DNA of 64,000 bases from Ignavibacterium sp. (GTDB lineage Bacteria > Zixibacteria > MSB-5A5 > GN15 > PGXB01), in the NCBI GenBank assembly GCA_020724775.1, contig DYGG01000001.1, forward strand, positions 197,672 to 261,671, in the 5' to 3' direction. The translations under genes and the position numbers were made by a program. The notes beneath the pieces were generated by a model. The model was not told the DNA's origin. It ran no database searches and worked only from the letters and a program-made list of their open reading frames with translations. This document shows, piece after piece, positions 1 through 10,616 of the stretch. Numbering within the stretch: the first letter of the stretch is position 1; every line of letters begins with the position of its first letter.

Positions 1-588
1 CTGCGACACATCTATCCTGGCGTAAAGAAACCTCGTCGCGCCTGACCCAGTCAATTTCTTACAAATTATTCCAGATATCAGGGAGTAATTTTCGGAAAGC
101 GGCTCGACATATAATTGCCCCAATGAGGTTTGCGGGATGCCGAGACTGATACAGTCGCGGAAAAGGCGGGCATCAGCAAGTTGCAAGGCGGTATCAGACG
201 ACGTCACCTGTATCAGTTTGCGGGTGCTGTCGGCCAGGCCTAATTCGAGTAATCCCTTATTGCGCATCCGTCCCGCTGCTTCATTAAAGACTGTTTGGAT
301 ATCGCTCGGGTCGGGGAAGTGTGAGATTTTCCGCGCCAGGCCGTCGATTTCCAGTTCGATGTCGTGCAAAATGACACTTACCTGCCCACTTGCCTGGCGT
401 GCCAGAATCAACTGTTGCTGATTGAAGTCTTCGTTGATACGGTCGCGCATGATGCCGGCATTCTGATAGATTATGTATATAGTCCCGCAGAGGATGAGTA
501 TGAACAAAACAGAACTGAGCAGTGGCAGACTGCGGTAATTCAGCAGGGCATCAGCCGCATTACGGAATTTTTCCGTCAGGCGGTTCAT
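1..588 (-). CDS. Membrane-bound sensor protein, N-terminal part (runs off window)
   Basis: The frame is open from an ATG at 588 to the window edge, 196 codons without a stop. The product has a short basic N-terminus, one hydrophobic segment at about residues 20-43, then a soluble segment that would lie outside the cytoplasmic membrane and resembles the sensor region of a histidine kinase or a chemoreceptor. No catalytic domain is visible because the 3' part is missing. The ATG overlaps the TGA of the upstream PEP-synthase-like gene (ATGA), so the two are probably translated together. Seen: open frame, membrane segment, overlap. Inferred: sensor role. It could equally be a diguanylate cyclase or phosphatase sensor. 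Confidence 0.6.
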   Translation of the reverse strand, partial: MNRLTEKFRNAADALLNYRSLPLLSSVLFILILCGTIYIIYQNAGIMRDRINEDFNQQQLILARQASGQVSVILHDIELEIDGLARKISHFPDPSDIQTVFNEAAGRMRNKGLLELGLADSTRKLIQVTSSDTALQLADARLFRDCISLGIPQTSLGQLYVEPLSENYSLISGIICKKLTGSGATRFLYARIDVSQ

Positions 589-3137
589 TTGGTTTCACCC
601 GATTGAGGCTCAATGCCGAGTTTTTTCAGAATGTCATGAGTGTACCACAGGGTGACTTCATCGCTGGAGAGAGCCATATCGAGTTGTTTGGTCAGAATGG
701 TAACGCGGCCTAACTGGTAAAGCAGCGAGGCAATCATATCACAGTCGAGGTACGAGACCACGGTATCGAGAAAATCGGCGCGGCTGTGGCATTCGAAACC
801 GACGCGCGAAAGCACCTCGGTTATCAAGCGAATTCTCCTGATGCGCCGATCCAGCGAGGCGCCGCCGTCTTTGAAATGCATCCGGATATAATTCTTGCTT
901 ATTTCTTCGGAGCACATAGCCTCAATGGTGGAAAAGTGGAAACCCATCCGGAGGCTCAAAAGCATATAATTGCGACTGAGGATAGCAAAACTATTTTCGG
1001 AGAAACCGGCTTCTTCACTCCGGGAGAGAGTGGTACCGAGGACTCCGGCAAATCCTTTGAAATCGACCGGCGGCGGCGCGGAGGGCCAGCCTACCTTCAT
1101 AACCCCAGCCCAGAATGACCTCATCGGGGCCGAATCAATCTGCTCCTCGGTTATGAATCCTTTGGGCGCCATCTGGGAAATATCCCGGTCGATATAGATT
1201 ATGGTTAGTTTCAGTGGAATTTTACTTTTAAGAGTTACACCCAGGTAATTCTGATTGTCGATGCGCAGAATGCGCGAGAACATCTCCTCCATTGCCTTTT
1301 GATGCGCAAAGCGGGTGATATCGTGAAGAGTGCGGCAGTTTTCCGGCTTGAATACGGTATCGCCGCGTCCTATCAGATTCAGGGGGGCGATACGGTCCAG
1401 CATCTGGCGAAGAATCAAAAAGATTCCGATATCTTCAAAAAAATCGAATTCAGGTTTGCGGGCTTCGACCAGGTCGTTTTGAATGTCGGCGTAAATCACG
1501 CATTCGGTGGCATCGACCGTGACCAAGTCGCCATTACCAAATCGCTCCAGGTTCTGCATCCCCGCAATAGTTGGCACTCGATATTCTCTCGCCAGGGTTG
1601 CCATATGGCTGGCGAGGCTTCCGACGGAGGTAACGATGGCGCTTACTTTTTCCATAATGGTAATCAATCCGGGGAAAGGGTGTGCGGCCATCAGTACCGA
1701 ACCGTCCGGTACCGCCGCCAGATCGGAAGCCGAGGATGCCTTGTATACTGGGCCCGCGCCGGCGCCGGGACAGACAGTCATGCCTCCGGAAGCGAGTTGG
1801 CGGAATAGATTAATATCGACTGGTCGAGTTGTCGGTTTACTTCTCAGAATCTGCAGCGGACGGCTCTGCAGTATATATATCTGCCCGTTCGTCCCTATCG
1901 CCCATTCAATATCCTGAGGAGTACGATAATGATTCTCTATCTTGAGAGCATACTCGGCAATCCGTTTCAGTTGAGCATCCTGTAACGACGGCAGGTTCTG
2001 CCGCTCCGCCGGTACCGGTTCTTCAACCGTGCCGCCATCCGGCGACATTCGCAAGCAGACCGCCTTTGTCGAAATCTGGGAACGAACGATTCTTCCGTCG
2101 TTACGAGACAGTAAGAAAGTGTCGGGGGTGAGGGTGCCGTCAACCAAATATTTCCCTAAACCGAAAATCGAACTTACCAGTATTGTGTCACTTTCGGAAT
2201 TAACCGGGTCGCGAGTATAGATGACCCCTGCGGCGGCGGCATCAATCATTACCGTGCAACCGACCGACATCGCCAGATTTGATTCTGCCAGAGAATGACT
2301 GAGATAATAATAGATTGCCTGTGGGGTGAATTTGCTGGCGATAATGCTGCGGTAACCATCAAGCGCTTTTTCCGGTGGCACATTAAGCAGGCTTTGATAC
2401 TGCCCGGCAAAACTGAAAAGTGTATCTTCACCTATAGCGCTGGAGCGCATGGCGATTTTCGCGGAGGGATTCCGCTTTTTTAATTCGACGAAGGCGGCCG
2501 CGATGGCGTCCGACAGGTCCGACGGAATTTCCGATGCCATCACCATGGCTCGGATTTCGTTTCCGATCGCCACCAAATCCGAATAAGATTTAATATCGAT
2601 CCGGCTTAACTTATCGGTTATTTTCTCCTGTAGATAATTGGCTTCGACAAAGCGTTTATATGCCCAGGCAGAAATGGCGAAGCCATCCGGAACCGGCAGA
2701 CCCAGATTGGTTTTGAGTTCGCCTAACTGGGCATTCTTGCTTCCGACGCTGAATGCCCGTTCCCGTCCCAGCATATCGAAAGGGACCACATAGTCGTCCT
2801 TTTCAATTGCAGCGCCGCCGGCCATAAGCATATCCAGTTCATGATTTATCTCCCGGTACCGGTCTCGAAGCGCCCTGTAACGGTCGCCGCTCAATATGTT
2901 GAGTTCAGCGATAAGTTGCTCCATCCCTTCATTTATTTCAGTGCGGGAATTCTGGATGTAACTCATATCAAAGAGATATTCTCCCTGAGATTTTTCTTCC
3001 ATATCGCTGATAATTTTGAGGACGCGGTAATTGCAGTCAAGAATCTTGAGGAAATGCTCGAATTTTTCCTGAATAGATTTGATTAACTCGTCGGAAAACC
3101 GGCGCCGCGAGAGAAATAAAGACTTCAGCCAGTTCAT
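585..3137 (-). CDS. PEP synthase / pyruvate phosphate dikinase-like phosphotransfer protein
   Basis: An 850-residue protein. Residues 1-110 are a helical region of unknown role. A PEP/pyruvate-binding ATP-grasp domain follows (about 125-440), with VPDGFAIS, an AMRSSAIGED phosphate-binding loop, IYTRDPVN and ILQSRPLQIL. A swivelling phosphohistidine domain comes next, with GSLASHMATLAREYRVPTIAG and the likely phospho-acceptor His511. The C-terminal 270 residues do not look like the TIM-barrel PEP-binding domain of true PEP synthase, so ATP-driven phosphotransfer to something other than pyruvate is possible. Family members with an odd C-terminus are often only named PEP/pyruvate-binding proteins. 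It stands 160 bp from hypE and overlaps the downstream sensor gene by 4 bp, which suggests a joint signalling job. Enzymatic role is inferred. Confidence 0.75.
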   Translation of the reverse strand: MNWLKSLFLSRRRFSDELIKSIQEKFEHFLKILDCNYRVLKIISDMEEKSQGEYLFDMSYIQNSRTEINEGMEQLIAELNILSGDRYRALRDRYREINHELDMLMAGGAAIEKDDYVVPFDMLGRERAFSVGSKNAQLGELKTNLGLPVPDGFAISAWAYKRFVEANYLQEKITDKLSRIDIKSYSDLVAIGNEIRAMVMASEIPSDLSDAIAAAFVELKKRNPSAKIAMRSSAIGEDTLFSFAGQYQSLLNVPPEKALDGYRSIIASKFTPQAIYYYLSHSLAESNLAMSVGCTVMIDAAAAGVIYTRDPVNSESDTILVSSIFGLGKYLVDGTLTPDTFLLSRNDGRIVRSQISTKAVCLRMSPDGGTVEEPVPAERQNLPSLQDAQLKRIAEYALKIENHYRTPQDIEWAIGTNGQIYILQSRPLQILRSKPTTRPVDINLFRQLASGGMTVCPGAGAGPVYKASSASDLAAVPDGSVLMAAHPFPGLITIMEKVSAIVTSVGSLASHMATLAREYRVPTIAGMQNLERFGNGDLVTVDATECVIYADIQNDLVEARKPEFDFFEDIGIFLILRQMLDRIAPLNLIGRGDTVFKPENCRTLHDITRFAHQKAMEEMFSRILRIDNQNYLGVTLKSKIPLKLTIIYIDRDISQMAPKGFITEEQIDSAPMRSFWAGVMKVGWPSAPPPVDFKGFAGVLGTTLSRSEEAGFSENSFAILSRNYMLLSLRMGFHFSTIEAMCSEEISKNYIRMHFKDGGASLDRRIRRIRLITEVLSRVGFECHSRADFLDTVVSYLDCDMIASLLYQLGRVTILTKQLDMALSSDEVTLWYTHDILKKLGIEPQSGETK

Positions 3138-3297
3138 CTCAATAAAGACAAACCTTTCCGGGCTTTACCTCCCCGGCATGACCGGTATGTTGGGGAAGTG
3201 ATTGGCGTTCGATTTTAATATAGAGTATTAAGTCTCAAAATCAAGAGGAATTAAATCATCAAAACGTCGAAAGCGACATCTGGAAGGGAATAACTGA

Positions 3298-4359
3298 CTA
3301 ACAGATGCGGGGAAGTTGCTCGCCGCTAAACATATCCAGGATACGCGCCACTCCCAGGGTGGATTTCACTGTAACCGCGGAACGGTTGGCGCCGTAAACG
3401 GAGCCGACTCTTGCCGGGGCAAGGTCGGGGAACGCGTTGGAAAGAATGTCCATTGCCCTGCTAACCTGCGCTTCCGGAAGAAATATGGCGAATCGTCCCT
3501 CATTTGCGACATAGACCGGGTCCAACCCCAGGATTTCGCATGCTCCCCTGACATCCTCACGCACCGGCAGTTTCGCTTCTTCTATTTCTATATGTAAATT
3601 TGCGGTTTCGGCAATTTCGACCAGGGCGCTTGCCAATCCACCGCGGGTAAGGTCGCGAAGGCAATGAATTTCGAGTTCTGCAGAAAGCAGCGCCAGCACG
3701 CTATTCCAGAGAGGCGCGCAATCGCTTTCGATTCTGGTTTGAATTGAAAGGCCTTCTCGTGCCGCCATTATGGCGATACCATGTCGGCCAAGGTCACCGT
3801 TTACCAGAACGGCGTCACCCGCAACGACCGAGCGCGGCTCTATATTCAAGGAGTGTTCGATAATGCCGATTCCGGAACTGTTTATATAGATGCCGTCCCC
3901 TTTCCCTTTATCAACGACTTTGGTGTCGCCGGTTATCAGTTTGACGCGGGCGGTGTCGGCTGCCTGTTTCATTGACTGAAGAATCTGCCAGAGAGTCTCC
4001 ATCGGGAATCCTTCTTCGATAATCAAACCGGCGCTCAGGTATAACGGTCGGGCGCCGCTCATAGCGAGGTCGTTGACGGTGCCGTTTATCGCCAGAGTTC
4101 CGATATCGCCACCGGGGAATTGAATCGGCCGTACAACGTATGAGTCAGTCGTGAAAGCCAGACGAGTGCCGGCAATTTCGAATACAGCGCTGTCGTGACA
4201 GTTGTTTTTGAAACTGGAAGAAAATGTCGGCAGAATCATTTTCTCCAGAAGTTGATGCATCAATTTTCCGCCGCCGCCGTGCGCGACAAGGATTGAGGGG
4301 TAGTCACTAATCGGCAGGGGACAATTGAACGGCTTTCTGCTTTTGTCTGACATGGTCAT
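3298..4359 (-). CDS. hypE: Hydrogenase maturation protein HypE (carbamoyl dehydratase)
   Basis: HypE dehydrates the carbamoyl group on its C-terminal cysteine to a thiocyanate, which becomes the CN ligands of the NiFe-site iron. The 353-residue protein has the expected AIRS/PurM-like architecture: a glycine-rich [12 protein letters not shown] start, TTDSYVV, GDTKVV and [11 protein letters not shown]. It ends in PRIC, so the essential C-terminal cysteine is present. Its ATG overlaps the hypD stop as ATGA. It is the last gene of the hydrogenase operon. Length and motifs are normal for the family. An in-frame ATG two codons later is an equally possible start. Confidence 0.96.
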   Translation of the reverse strand: MTMSDKSRKPFNCPLPISDYPSILVAHGGGGKLMHQLLEKMILPTFSSSFKNNCHDSAVFEIAGTRLAFTTDSYVVRPIQFPGGDIGTLAINGTVNDLAMSGARPLYLSAGLIIEEGFPMETLWQILQSMKQAADTARVKLITGDTKVVDKGKGDGIYINSSGIGIIEHSLNIEPRSVVAGDAVLVNGDLGRHGIAIMAAREGLSIQTRIESDCAPLWNSVLALLSAELEIHCLRDLTRGGLASALVEIAETANLHIEIEEAKLPVREDVRGACEILGLDPVYVANEGRFAIFLPEAQVSRAMDILSNAFPDLAPARVGSVYGANRSAVTVKSTLGVARILDMFSGEQLPRIC

Positions 4360-5459
4360 CCGGCTTTTTCGACAGTTTTCGCCCGATATCGGAAATATGC
4401 GGCACAGGCTCCTTCCGAAGAAACCATGGTGGCACCAAGTGGCTTTTCGGGAGTGCAGCGATTCCCGAAAGCGGGGCAGTCAAAGGGATTTTTAGCGCCC
4501 TGCAGAATGAGTCCGCTGATACATTCCGAGGATTCACAGGCGACAGTATCGCCCGGTTTGAATCTGACTTCGGCATCAAAGTCACGGTACTTCTCTCTTA
4601 ACGCCAAACCACTGAGCGGAATATTGCCTATGCCGCGCCAGGTGCGGTCGGTGACATCAAATACTTCATTTATAATATGCTGTGCTTTAAGATTGCCTGC
4701 CTCGGTGACCGCCCGACGATACTGGTTTTCGACCCGGCACGTTCCGTTCTCGAGTTGGCTGATAAGCATCTCAATACCCTGAATGATATCGAGCGGTTCA
4801 AATCCGGTTACCACGATCGGAACCAGGTACTTTTCTGCCAGGGGATTGTACTCCCGGTACCCCATAACAGTGCAGACATGTCCTGCGGCAAGAAAACCAT
4901 TAATCCTGTTATCGGGCGCGGAGAGAATTGCTTCAATGGCAGGAGGCACCAGAACCTGGGAAACCAGCAAAGTAAAATTGTCAAGGCTGTCCCGATATGC
5001 CTGCAGCACAGCCATCGCATTTGCCGGAGCGGTTGTCTCAAAACCGACAGCAAAAAAGACTACCTCTCTCCGGGGATTATTTCGGGCAATTTGAACGGCG
5101 TCAAGAGGGGAATAGACCATTCGTATATCGCCTCCTCGGGCTTTTACGGTCAGCAGGTCTTCTTTGTTACCGGGGACACGCATCATGTCACCGAAAGTGC
5201 AGAAGATTACGTCGGTACGAGACGCCAGTACTAGCGCCTTGTCGATGATATGCACCGGGGTGACGCAGACCGGGCAGCCCGGTCCGTGCAGAATGCTTAT
5301 TTTGTCCGGCAGAAGCCGGTCGATTCCGGATCGTATAATAGTGTGGGTCTGCCCCCCGCATATCTCCATTATCGTCCAGCGACGGCTTGTTCTTTCGGCG
5401 ATCCGCTTTAGCATCTTTGATGCCAGCCGGGGGTCGCGATATTCATCGAGATACTTCAA
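4356..5459 (-). CDS. hypD: Hydrogenase maturation protein HypD
   Basis: HypD is the iron-sulfur scaffold on which Fe(CN)2CO is built together with HypC. The 367 residues carry the typical signature order: [44 protein letters not shown], and C-terminal cysteines including [14 protein letters not shown], which fits the [4Fe-4S] cluster. The start is TTG at 5459 (written M), overlapping the hypC stop; this overlap and the match to the family N-terminus support it. It lies between hypC and hypE, the usual order. Nothing is missing or unusual. Confidence 0.96.
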   Translation of the reverse strand: MKYLDEYRDPRLASKMLKRIAERTSRRWTIMEICGGQTHTIIRSGIDRLLPDKISILHGPGCPVCVTPVHIIDKALVLASRTDVIFCTFGDMMRVPGNKEDLLTVKARGGDIRMVYSPLDAVQIARNNPRREVVFFAVGFETTAPANAMAVLQAYRDSLDNFTLLVSQVLVPPAIEAILSAPDNRINGFLAAGHVCTVMGYREYNPLAEKYLVPIVVTGFEPLDIIQGIEMLISQLENGTCRVENQYRRAVTEAGNLKAQHIINEVFDVTDRTWRGIGNIPLSGLALREKYRDFDAEVRFKPGDTVACESSECISGLILQGAKNPFDCPAFGNRCTPEKPLGATMVSSEGACAAYFRYRAKTVEKAG

Positions 5460-5713
5460 TTTGCATCCTTCTTCGTCTCTGATGACTCTTCCATCTGGCG
5501 CAGATAATCGAAGATTTTTTCCGCTTCTTCGGCATCTATTATACTGAGGGCAACGCCGACATGAGCCAGGATATAATCGCCAACCTGCGCCTCCGGGACA
5601 CAGGCAAGATTGATTTCCCGATTGGCGCCGCCAAAACTGACTCTGGCGACGCGACCGAGAGCATCAGCAGCATCAATTATTTCTTCAATTTTGCCCGGTA
5701 TCGCAAGACACAT
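5456..5713 (-). CDS. hypC: Hydrogenase maturation chaperone HypC
   Basis: A small chaperone of 85 residues that shuttles the Fe(CN)2CO unit from HypD to the hydrogenase large subunit. The start at 5713 gives [12 protein letters not shown], the family N-terminus, with the essential Cys2 just after the initiator Met. A longer upstream reading frame exists but overlaps hypF and lacks family similarity. The body contains the OB-fold motif [18 protein letters not shown] and [16 protein letters not shown]. It begins 1 bp after the hypF stop and overlaps hypD by 4 bp. Confidence 0.95.
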   Translation of the reverse strand: MCLAIPGKIEEIIDAADALGRVARVSFGGANREINLACVPEAQVGDYILAHVGVALSIIDAEEAEKIFDYLRQMEESSETKKDAN

Positions 5714-5714
5714 T

Positions 5715-8045
5715 TTATGACTCCCATCTATAATTCCCGGCGGCGGCGAAAATCTGACCCAGGGCAATACCACCGTCATTGGTCGGCACCTGCCGATGCC
5801 AGTATGGTTCGAATCCGGCCTGCCGCAGCCGGGTGATTGTCCTTTCAATTAGATACGAATTTTGGAAACATCCGCCGCTTAAGGCGACTTTCGAGATACC
5901 TACCGACCGGCAGAGGACAACTATGGCATCAACTAAGGCATTATGAAATGCCGCAGAAATCTTTCCGGCTTCGCGTCCTCTCTCAATATCGTCCAATATA
6001 GACCGAATCATCGGCTCCCAATCGAGAAGGAAATTTTCGCCCTGTCGAACAACCTCAATCTTATAGCAATCATCGTCTGGAGAATAGTCTATGGCTTGCT
6101 CTAATCTTAACGCCGCTTGCCCTTCAAAATTGTTGAAATGGGAAATATCAAGCAGCGAGGAAACGGCGTCGAATAATCTCCCGACACTGGTGGTCAGAGG
6201 GCTATTAAAGCCGGTGCGACAGAGTTCAGCCATTAACTTCAGTTCGTCGATTCGGAAACTCCGGAAGCAGGGAAGATGGAAGAATTGAGCAATATTCTCT
6301 CCGAAATTCTGATAGAGCAGGCTGAAGGCGACACGTCGTGGTTCCTTAATCGCCTTTTCTCCTCCCGGCAGATGAAATGAGCGGAACGTTCCAATTCTAC
6401 GGATAGAATCTGCGCCGACTGCAAAAAATTCGCCACCCCAAATTTGAGTGTCCAGTCCCAGCCCGGTTCCATCCCAGGCAACGCCAAGCACGGGAGGGGT
6501 CAGTTCATTTTCCGCCATGCAGGAAAAAATATGGGCATGATGATGCTGAACATGGCGGAGATTGATTGCCGTTCGAGCGGCGTACTTTGATGATAAATAA
6601 TCGGGATGGAGGTCGCAGATTGTTTCCTCCGGTTTTACTTCATAAAGTCCGCTCAAGTCATGAATAGTATTTTCAAATGTGACACCAGTCAGAGCCGATT
6701 CCAGGTCGCCTATATGTTGACTGACAAAGACCTGATTACCTGAAGAGACAGCGATGCTGTTTTTGAGGTGGGCTCCGACGGCAAGGCGACTTCCAAGGGG
6801 ATTATTGAGATAAATGGGAAGCGGGGCATAGCCGCGCGCCCGGCGGATAATCATCTCACGCCCTGATACATGGCGCACAATGGAGTCATCGACCGGTCTG
6901 ACAATGTCACGGTTGTGCACCAGAAAATATTCGGCGATGCCGCTCAGTCGGGTCAACGTCTCCTGGTTGTCGATGCAGATAGATTCGTCAGAAATATTAC
7001 CGCTAGTGGCGACTATGGGGCAATTGAGTTCTCTCATCAGGAGATGATGAAGCGGTGTGTAAGGAAGCATCAATCCCCAGTTCCGATTGTCCGGAGCCAC
7101 CAGTTCCGAAACGGAGGATTCATCTGAATTCGACTTTCGGAGAAGGACGATAGGAGCCTCCGGTGAACTGATTAGACGCGTCTCATCTTCTGAAATCTGG
7201 CACAGGGAGCGAGCCGATGCGAGGGAGGGGACCATTAGGGCAAACGGTTTTTCCTCGCGCCCTTTCAATTTGCGCAATCTGGCAACAGCCTCATGGTTGG
7301 CGGCATCAACTATCAGGTTGAATCCGCCCAGTCCTTTGACGGCAATAATTTTTCCACTCCTTATCAACTCCGCCGTAACGACAATCGGGTCATCCGGTTC
7401 TGATGCAGGTCGCGCGGCTTTATCGAGCAGATGCAGTCTGGGACCGCAGACCGGGCAAGCGTTCGGCTGCGCGTGAAAACGGCGGTCTTCGGGGTTTTCG
7501 TACTCCTGACGGCATTCCGGGCACATGACAAACTGCCGCATCGAAGTGTTGTTTCTGTCATAAGGGAGGGCGGTAATAATACTGTAGCGGGGTCCGCAGT
7601 TAGTGCAGTTAGTGAAGGGGTAGCGGTAGCGGCGATTGGCGGGGTCAAGTATCTCCTTAAGGCAATCGGGACAGGTGGCAATATCAGCCATTACCAGAGC
7701 GCTCTTGATGCCATCACTGTTACTCTCACGAATTCTGAAATCGTCATATCCGATGACATCCAGAAAGGAGCGCTCCAGACTCTTAATATGCGAACGGGGA
7801 GGAGGCTCTTTCTCGAGAAGAACAAGAAATCGGTTGAGAGTCTCCTCATCGGCTTCGACATCAACGGTAACGCCTCTGGCGTCATTGGTAACCCAGCCGC
7901 GAAGCCCCAATTCTTTTGCAAGTTTGAAGACAAAGGGGCGAAATCCGACTCCCTGCACCGCTCCGCGGATTGTCAGGCAGAGCCGCCGCAAATCTCTTGA
8001 AGAGCGCGACCGATCGAACCTGCTCTTGGTCTCAGAGAGGCTCAT
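5715..8045 (-). CDS. hypF: Carbamoyltransferase HypF
   Basis: HypF makes the carbamoyl group for the cyanide ligands from carbamoyl phosphate and passes it to HypE. The 776-residue protein shows all parts: an acylphosphatase domain with GAVQGVGFRPF (residues about 28-38), two zinc-finger-like pairs (CPDC, CTNC, CPEC, CPVC), a YrdC-like domain and a Kae1-like C-terminal domain with QHHHAHIFSCMAEN and GVAWDGTGLG. Length matches the family. Its ATG overlaps the stop of the maturation protease gene by 4 bp, so it is co-translated with the upstream genes. Confidence 0.97.
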   Translation of the reverse strand: MSLSETKSRFDRSRSSRDLRRLCLTIRGAVQGVGFRPFVFKLAKELGLRGWVTNDARGVTVDVEADEETLNRFLVLLEKEPPPRSHIKSLERSFLDVIGYDDFRIRESNSDGIKSALVMADIATCPDCLKEILDPANRRYRYPFTNCTNCGPRYSIITALPYDRNNTSMRQFVMCPECRQEYENPEDRRFHAQPNACPVCGPRLHLLDKAARPASEPDDPIVVTAELIRSGKIIAVKGLGGFNLIVDAANHEAVARLRKLKGREEKPFALMVPSLASARSLCQISEDETRLISSPEAPIVLLRKSNSDESSVSELVAPDNRNWGLMLPYTPLHHLLMRELNCPIVATSGNISDESICIDNQETLTRLSGIAEYFLVHNRDIVRPVDDSIVRHVSGREMIIRRARGYAPLPIYLNNPLGSRLAVGAHLKNSIAVSSGNQVFVSQHIGDLESALTGVTFENTIHDLSGLYEVKPEETICDLHPDYLSSKYAARTAINLRHVQHHHAHIFSCMAENELTPPVLGVAWDGTGLGLDTQIWGGEFFAVGADSIRRIGTFRSFHLPGGEKAIKEPRRVAFSLLYQNFGENIAQFFHLPCFRSFRIDELKLMAELCRTGFNSPLTTSVGRLFDAVSSLLDISHFNNFEGQAALRLEQAIDYSPDDDCYKIEVVRQGENFLLDWEPMIRSILDDIERGREAGKISAAFHNALVDAIVVLCRSVGISKVALSGGCFQNSYLIERTITRLRQAGFEPYWHRQVPTNDGGIALGQIFAAAGNYRWES

Positions 8046-8560
8046 TTTGTGACAGCGGACTTCATGGTTATGGTCTTAATATCTTCCAAAATAAGATTCT
8101 TGACTTCGACAGCGCTCCGTAAGACTTCCGGCGTCAGTTCAGTACCGTTTGAAAAAGATTTCCCTTCAATGCCATAAATTAACAGAGAAGAAGGCAGCGA
8201 CCCCAGAGCACGCGAGACTTCAATAGCCTCGGCAACGCTGAAAGCGTGGGAGGAATAGTTGAAGAAACCGACCGGGACAGTACTGGCGACGGCGTCAAAG
8301 CGATGAATTCTCCCCGGAAGTGCCCCCGATTTGACGGCGTCAATGATAATCACGCTCTCAAAAGCATTCCAACTTTCGATAAGAGATGCCCCTTCACCGG
8401 AACCTTGAATAATCTTGGTCTCTGGCGGCAGCAGGGCGGTTAGTTCCCGTGCGATTCGCAGACCAACACCGTCATCAGACCGGAATTCATTTCCTATTCC
8501 GATAATAAGAAGGCGGGAACGGTCTTGCCCGGTTGCTGTCTTCGCCGGCATAAGAGTCAT
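8042..8560 (-). CDS. Hydrogenase maturation protease (HycI/HyaD family)
   Basis: This endopeptidase trims the C-terminal tail of the large subunit after nickel insertion. The 172 residues include [20 protein letters not shown] with the metal-binding Glu/Asp pattern, [13 protein letters not shown] and a conserved [12 protein letters not shown] histidine segment. It directly follows hydA, overlapping its stop by 4 bp (ATGA). That gene encodes a large subunit with a 9-residue extension after the last NiFe ligand, so substrate and protease are neighbours. The exact paralogue name cannot be set from sequence alone. Confidence 0.93.
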   Translation of the reverse strand: MTLMPAKTATGQDRSRLLIIGIGNEFRSDDGVGLRIARELTALLPPETKIIQGSGEGASLIESWNAFESVIIIDAVKSGALPGRIHRFDAVASTVPVGFFNYSSHAFSVAEAIEVSRALGSLPSSLLIYGIEGKSFSNGTELTPEVLRSAVEVKNLILEDIKTITMKSAVTK

Positions 8561-9846
8561 TCCTGTTCAATATGGAGTTTAAGGAAATGGCAGGAACAGG
8601 AGATACAGGGGTCATAGTTGCGCACCGCCTGCTCGCAGAGCCAGGTCAACTTATCATTGGAGAGCGCCATGTTGTTCTTTACGAACTGATACAGGTCAGA
8701 TTCGATTATTTTCTGATTCTGTGACGTCGGGGGGACAATTTTCGCTTCTTTAATATTGCCGCTATCATCAATCCGGTATCGATGATAGAGTATGCCGCGA
8801 GGGGCTTCAGTGCAGCCATATCCGACTCCGGCGCGGGGAGTGATATCAATATACGACTTTTCCGGTGGCTCGTATTGATTGATGATACGAAGCGCCTCCT
8901 CGCAGGCGAAAACCGTTTCTACCGACCGGACTATAATACTCTTGAACGGATTTTTACAGACTTCTCCCAACTTGACGGTTTCAGCAGCCCTGCGGGCGGC
9001 CGGAGTGAGACGGTCATAGTTGAGATTGTAGCGCGCCAGCGGACCGACATGATAGGCGCCGCTTCCGATATGCACCGAATGCAGGGAAGTGGAATGCTCG
9101 ATATGCTGCTCCTCAAAGTGCTTCTCGTAATCGACAATATCAATATCAAGTCCTCTATTGGAAACGAGACGTCCTTCGCATAGAGGGTATTCATCGGGAT
9201 GACGCAGCGCCACGAATTCATAGTCCTGCTCGAAATCGGGAAAATTGAATGTCGCCACCAATTTAACTGTCTCCACGGCCGCTTCCTGCGCCCATTTGAG
9301 CGGTTCCACCAGCGCCATAAGTTCTTTCCTGGTCGGTGCCTTGTAAAATCCGCCGACGCGGGCATTAATCGGATGAATCTCCCTGCCCCCCAGAAAAGTA
9401 ACCAGGTCATTCCCGATCTTTTTCAGTTTCAGTCCCTGCTTGACGGCATCAGGATAATCTTTTGCCATTCTGATAGCGTCTTCATAACCGAGAAAGTCGG
9501 GGGCATGAAGCAGATAGATATGAAGAGCGTGGCTTTCAATCCATTCGCCGCAATAAAGCAGCCGTCGCAGTTCGCGCAAAGTCCCCTCTATCTTGACTCC
9601 ACAGGCGCTTTCCATAGCATGAATGGAACTCATCTGATACGCGATAGGACATATACCGCAAATACGGGCGGTAATATCGGGAGCCTCCTGAAAATCGCGG
9701 TCGCGAAGAAACGCTTCAAAGAAACGAGGCGGTTCAAAAATCCGCAGTTTGACGTCGACCACGGAGCGGTTCTTGATTTTTACGAACAGTCCCCCTTCGC
9801 CTTCCACCCGCGCCAGCATATCGACTTTTATAGTTCTACTTCTCAT
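8557..9846 (-). CDS. hydA: [NiFe] hydrogenase large (alpha) subunit, group 3b type
   Basis: Catalytic subunit that binds the NiFe centre of a soluble, NAD(P)-linked hydrogenase. The start at 9846 ([18 protein letters not shown]) is chosen because it gives the family N-terminus; a longer frame upstream would lie inside the small-subunit gene. The L1 motif RICGIC is at residues 61-66. The L2 motif DPCISCSCH is at 412-420, giving four cysteine ligands (63, 66, 414, 417) and His420. Nine residues (FLKLHIEQE) follow and would be removed by the protease encoded next. The gene overlaps the small subunit by 11 bp. Group 3b is inferred from the subunit set (alpha, beta, gamma, delta). Confidence 0.95.
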   Translation of the reverse strand: MRSRTIKVDMLARVEGEGGLFVKIKNRSVVDVKLRIFEPPRFFEAFLRDRDFQEAPDITARICGICPIAYQMSSIHAMESACGVKIEGTLRELRRLLYCGEWIESHALHIYLLHAPDFLGYEDAIRMAKDYPDAVKQGLKLKKIGNDLVTFLGGREIHPINARVGGFYKAPTRKELMALVEPLKWAQEAAVETVKLVATFNFPDFEQDYEFVALRHPDEYPLCEGRLVSNRGLDIDIVDYEKHFEEQHIEHSTSLHSVHIGSGAYHVGPLARYNLNYDRLTPAARRAAETVKLGEVCKNPFKSIIVRSVETVFACEEALRIINQYEPPEKSYIDITPRAGVGYGCTEAPRGILYHRYRIDDSGNIKEAKIVPPTSQNQKIIESDLYQFVKNNMALSNDKLTWLCEQAVRNYDPCISCSCHFLKLHIEQE

Positions 9847-10615
9847 AGAGTTCACTCTCCTTCCGGAAGGCATCGGCGAAGGCGTTGAATCCCCGGAATG
9901 CCCTCTTAATAGAAATCGGGGAAGAGCCCAACTTTTCCCATTGAGCCGATAGAGCGGACGTGTTAGGAGTCTCTTTGGGACCAAAACAGCCGTAACATCC
10001 CCGTGCGTAAGAGGGACAGATAGAACCGCATCCGGCGTGAGTCACAGGACCAAGACAGGGGATGCCGTGCGCCACCATCACACAGACATTCCCTTTTAAT
10101 TTGCATTCTATACAGAGGCTATGTCGGGGAGTCACCGGTTTACGGCCGTTAAGAAACGCGCTTAAGACTTCCACCAGTTGATATTTGTTTATGGGGCAGC
10201 CGCGTAGTTCAAAATCGACCGCGACATGGTCGGAAATAGGGGTTGACTTGTTAAGGGTATCGATATATGCCGGAGTGGCATAGACAATAGAGATGAATTC
10301 TTTGACATCTTTGAAATTACGCAGCGCCTGGATTCCGCCTGAGGTCGCGCAGGCTCCGATGGTGACCAGAAATTTAGAGGCGCGACGGACTTTATGAATC
10401 CGCTCGGCGTCGTGCGGTGTCGTGATAGAGCCTTCCACCAGCGACAGGTCATAAGTACGACCCACGACCGCCCGGGAAGCCTCCGGAAAATTGGCTATTT
10501 CCACGGCTCCCGCTACCGCCAGAAGTTCCTCCTCGCAGTCGAGAAGACTCAATTGACAGCCGTCACACGAGGCAAATTTCCAAACTGCCAACTTCGGTTT
10601 TTTCTTATGTATCAT
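9836..10615 (-). CDS. hydD: [NiFe] hydrogenase small (delta) subunit
   Basis: Electron-transfer subunit with iron-sulfur clusters next to the NiFe site. The ATG at 10615 is one base after the gamma-subunit stop (TGATATG) and gives [21 protein letters not shown], the family start; an upstream start would overlap the gamma gene. Proximal-cluster cysteines are in [18 protein letters not shown]. Further cysteines are in [22 protein letters not shown] and [18 protein letters not shown]. No Tat signal is present, so the enzyme stays in the cytoplasm. The 259-residue length is normal for group 3b small subunits. Confidence 0.94.
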   Translation of the reverse strand: MIHKKKPKLAVWKFASCDGCQLSLLDCEEELLAVAGAVEIANFPEASRAVVGRTYDLSLVEGSITTPHDAERIHKVRRASKFLVTIGACATSGGIQALRNFKDVKEFISIVYATPAYIDTLNKSTPISDHVAVDFELRGCPINKYQLVEVLSAFLNGRKPVTPRHSLCIECKLKGNVCVMVAHGIPCLGPVTHAGCGSICPSYARGCYGCFGPKETPNTSALSAQWEKLGSSPISIKRAFRGFNAFADAFRKESELYEK

Positions 10616-10616
10616 A

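Noticed and set aside
5714..5848. Longer N-terminus for hypC
   Set aside because: The extra residues lie inside hypF in another frame and are unlike the family; MCLAIPGK at 5713 is the true start.
9847..9984. Longer N-terminus for the hydrogenase large subunit
   Set aside because: It would sit within the small-subunit gene; the family start [18 protein letters not shown] is at 9846.
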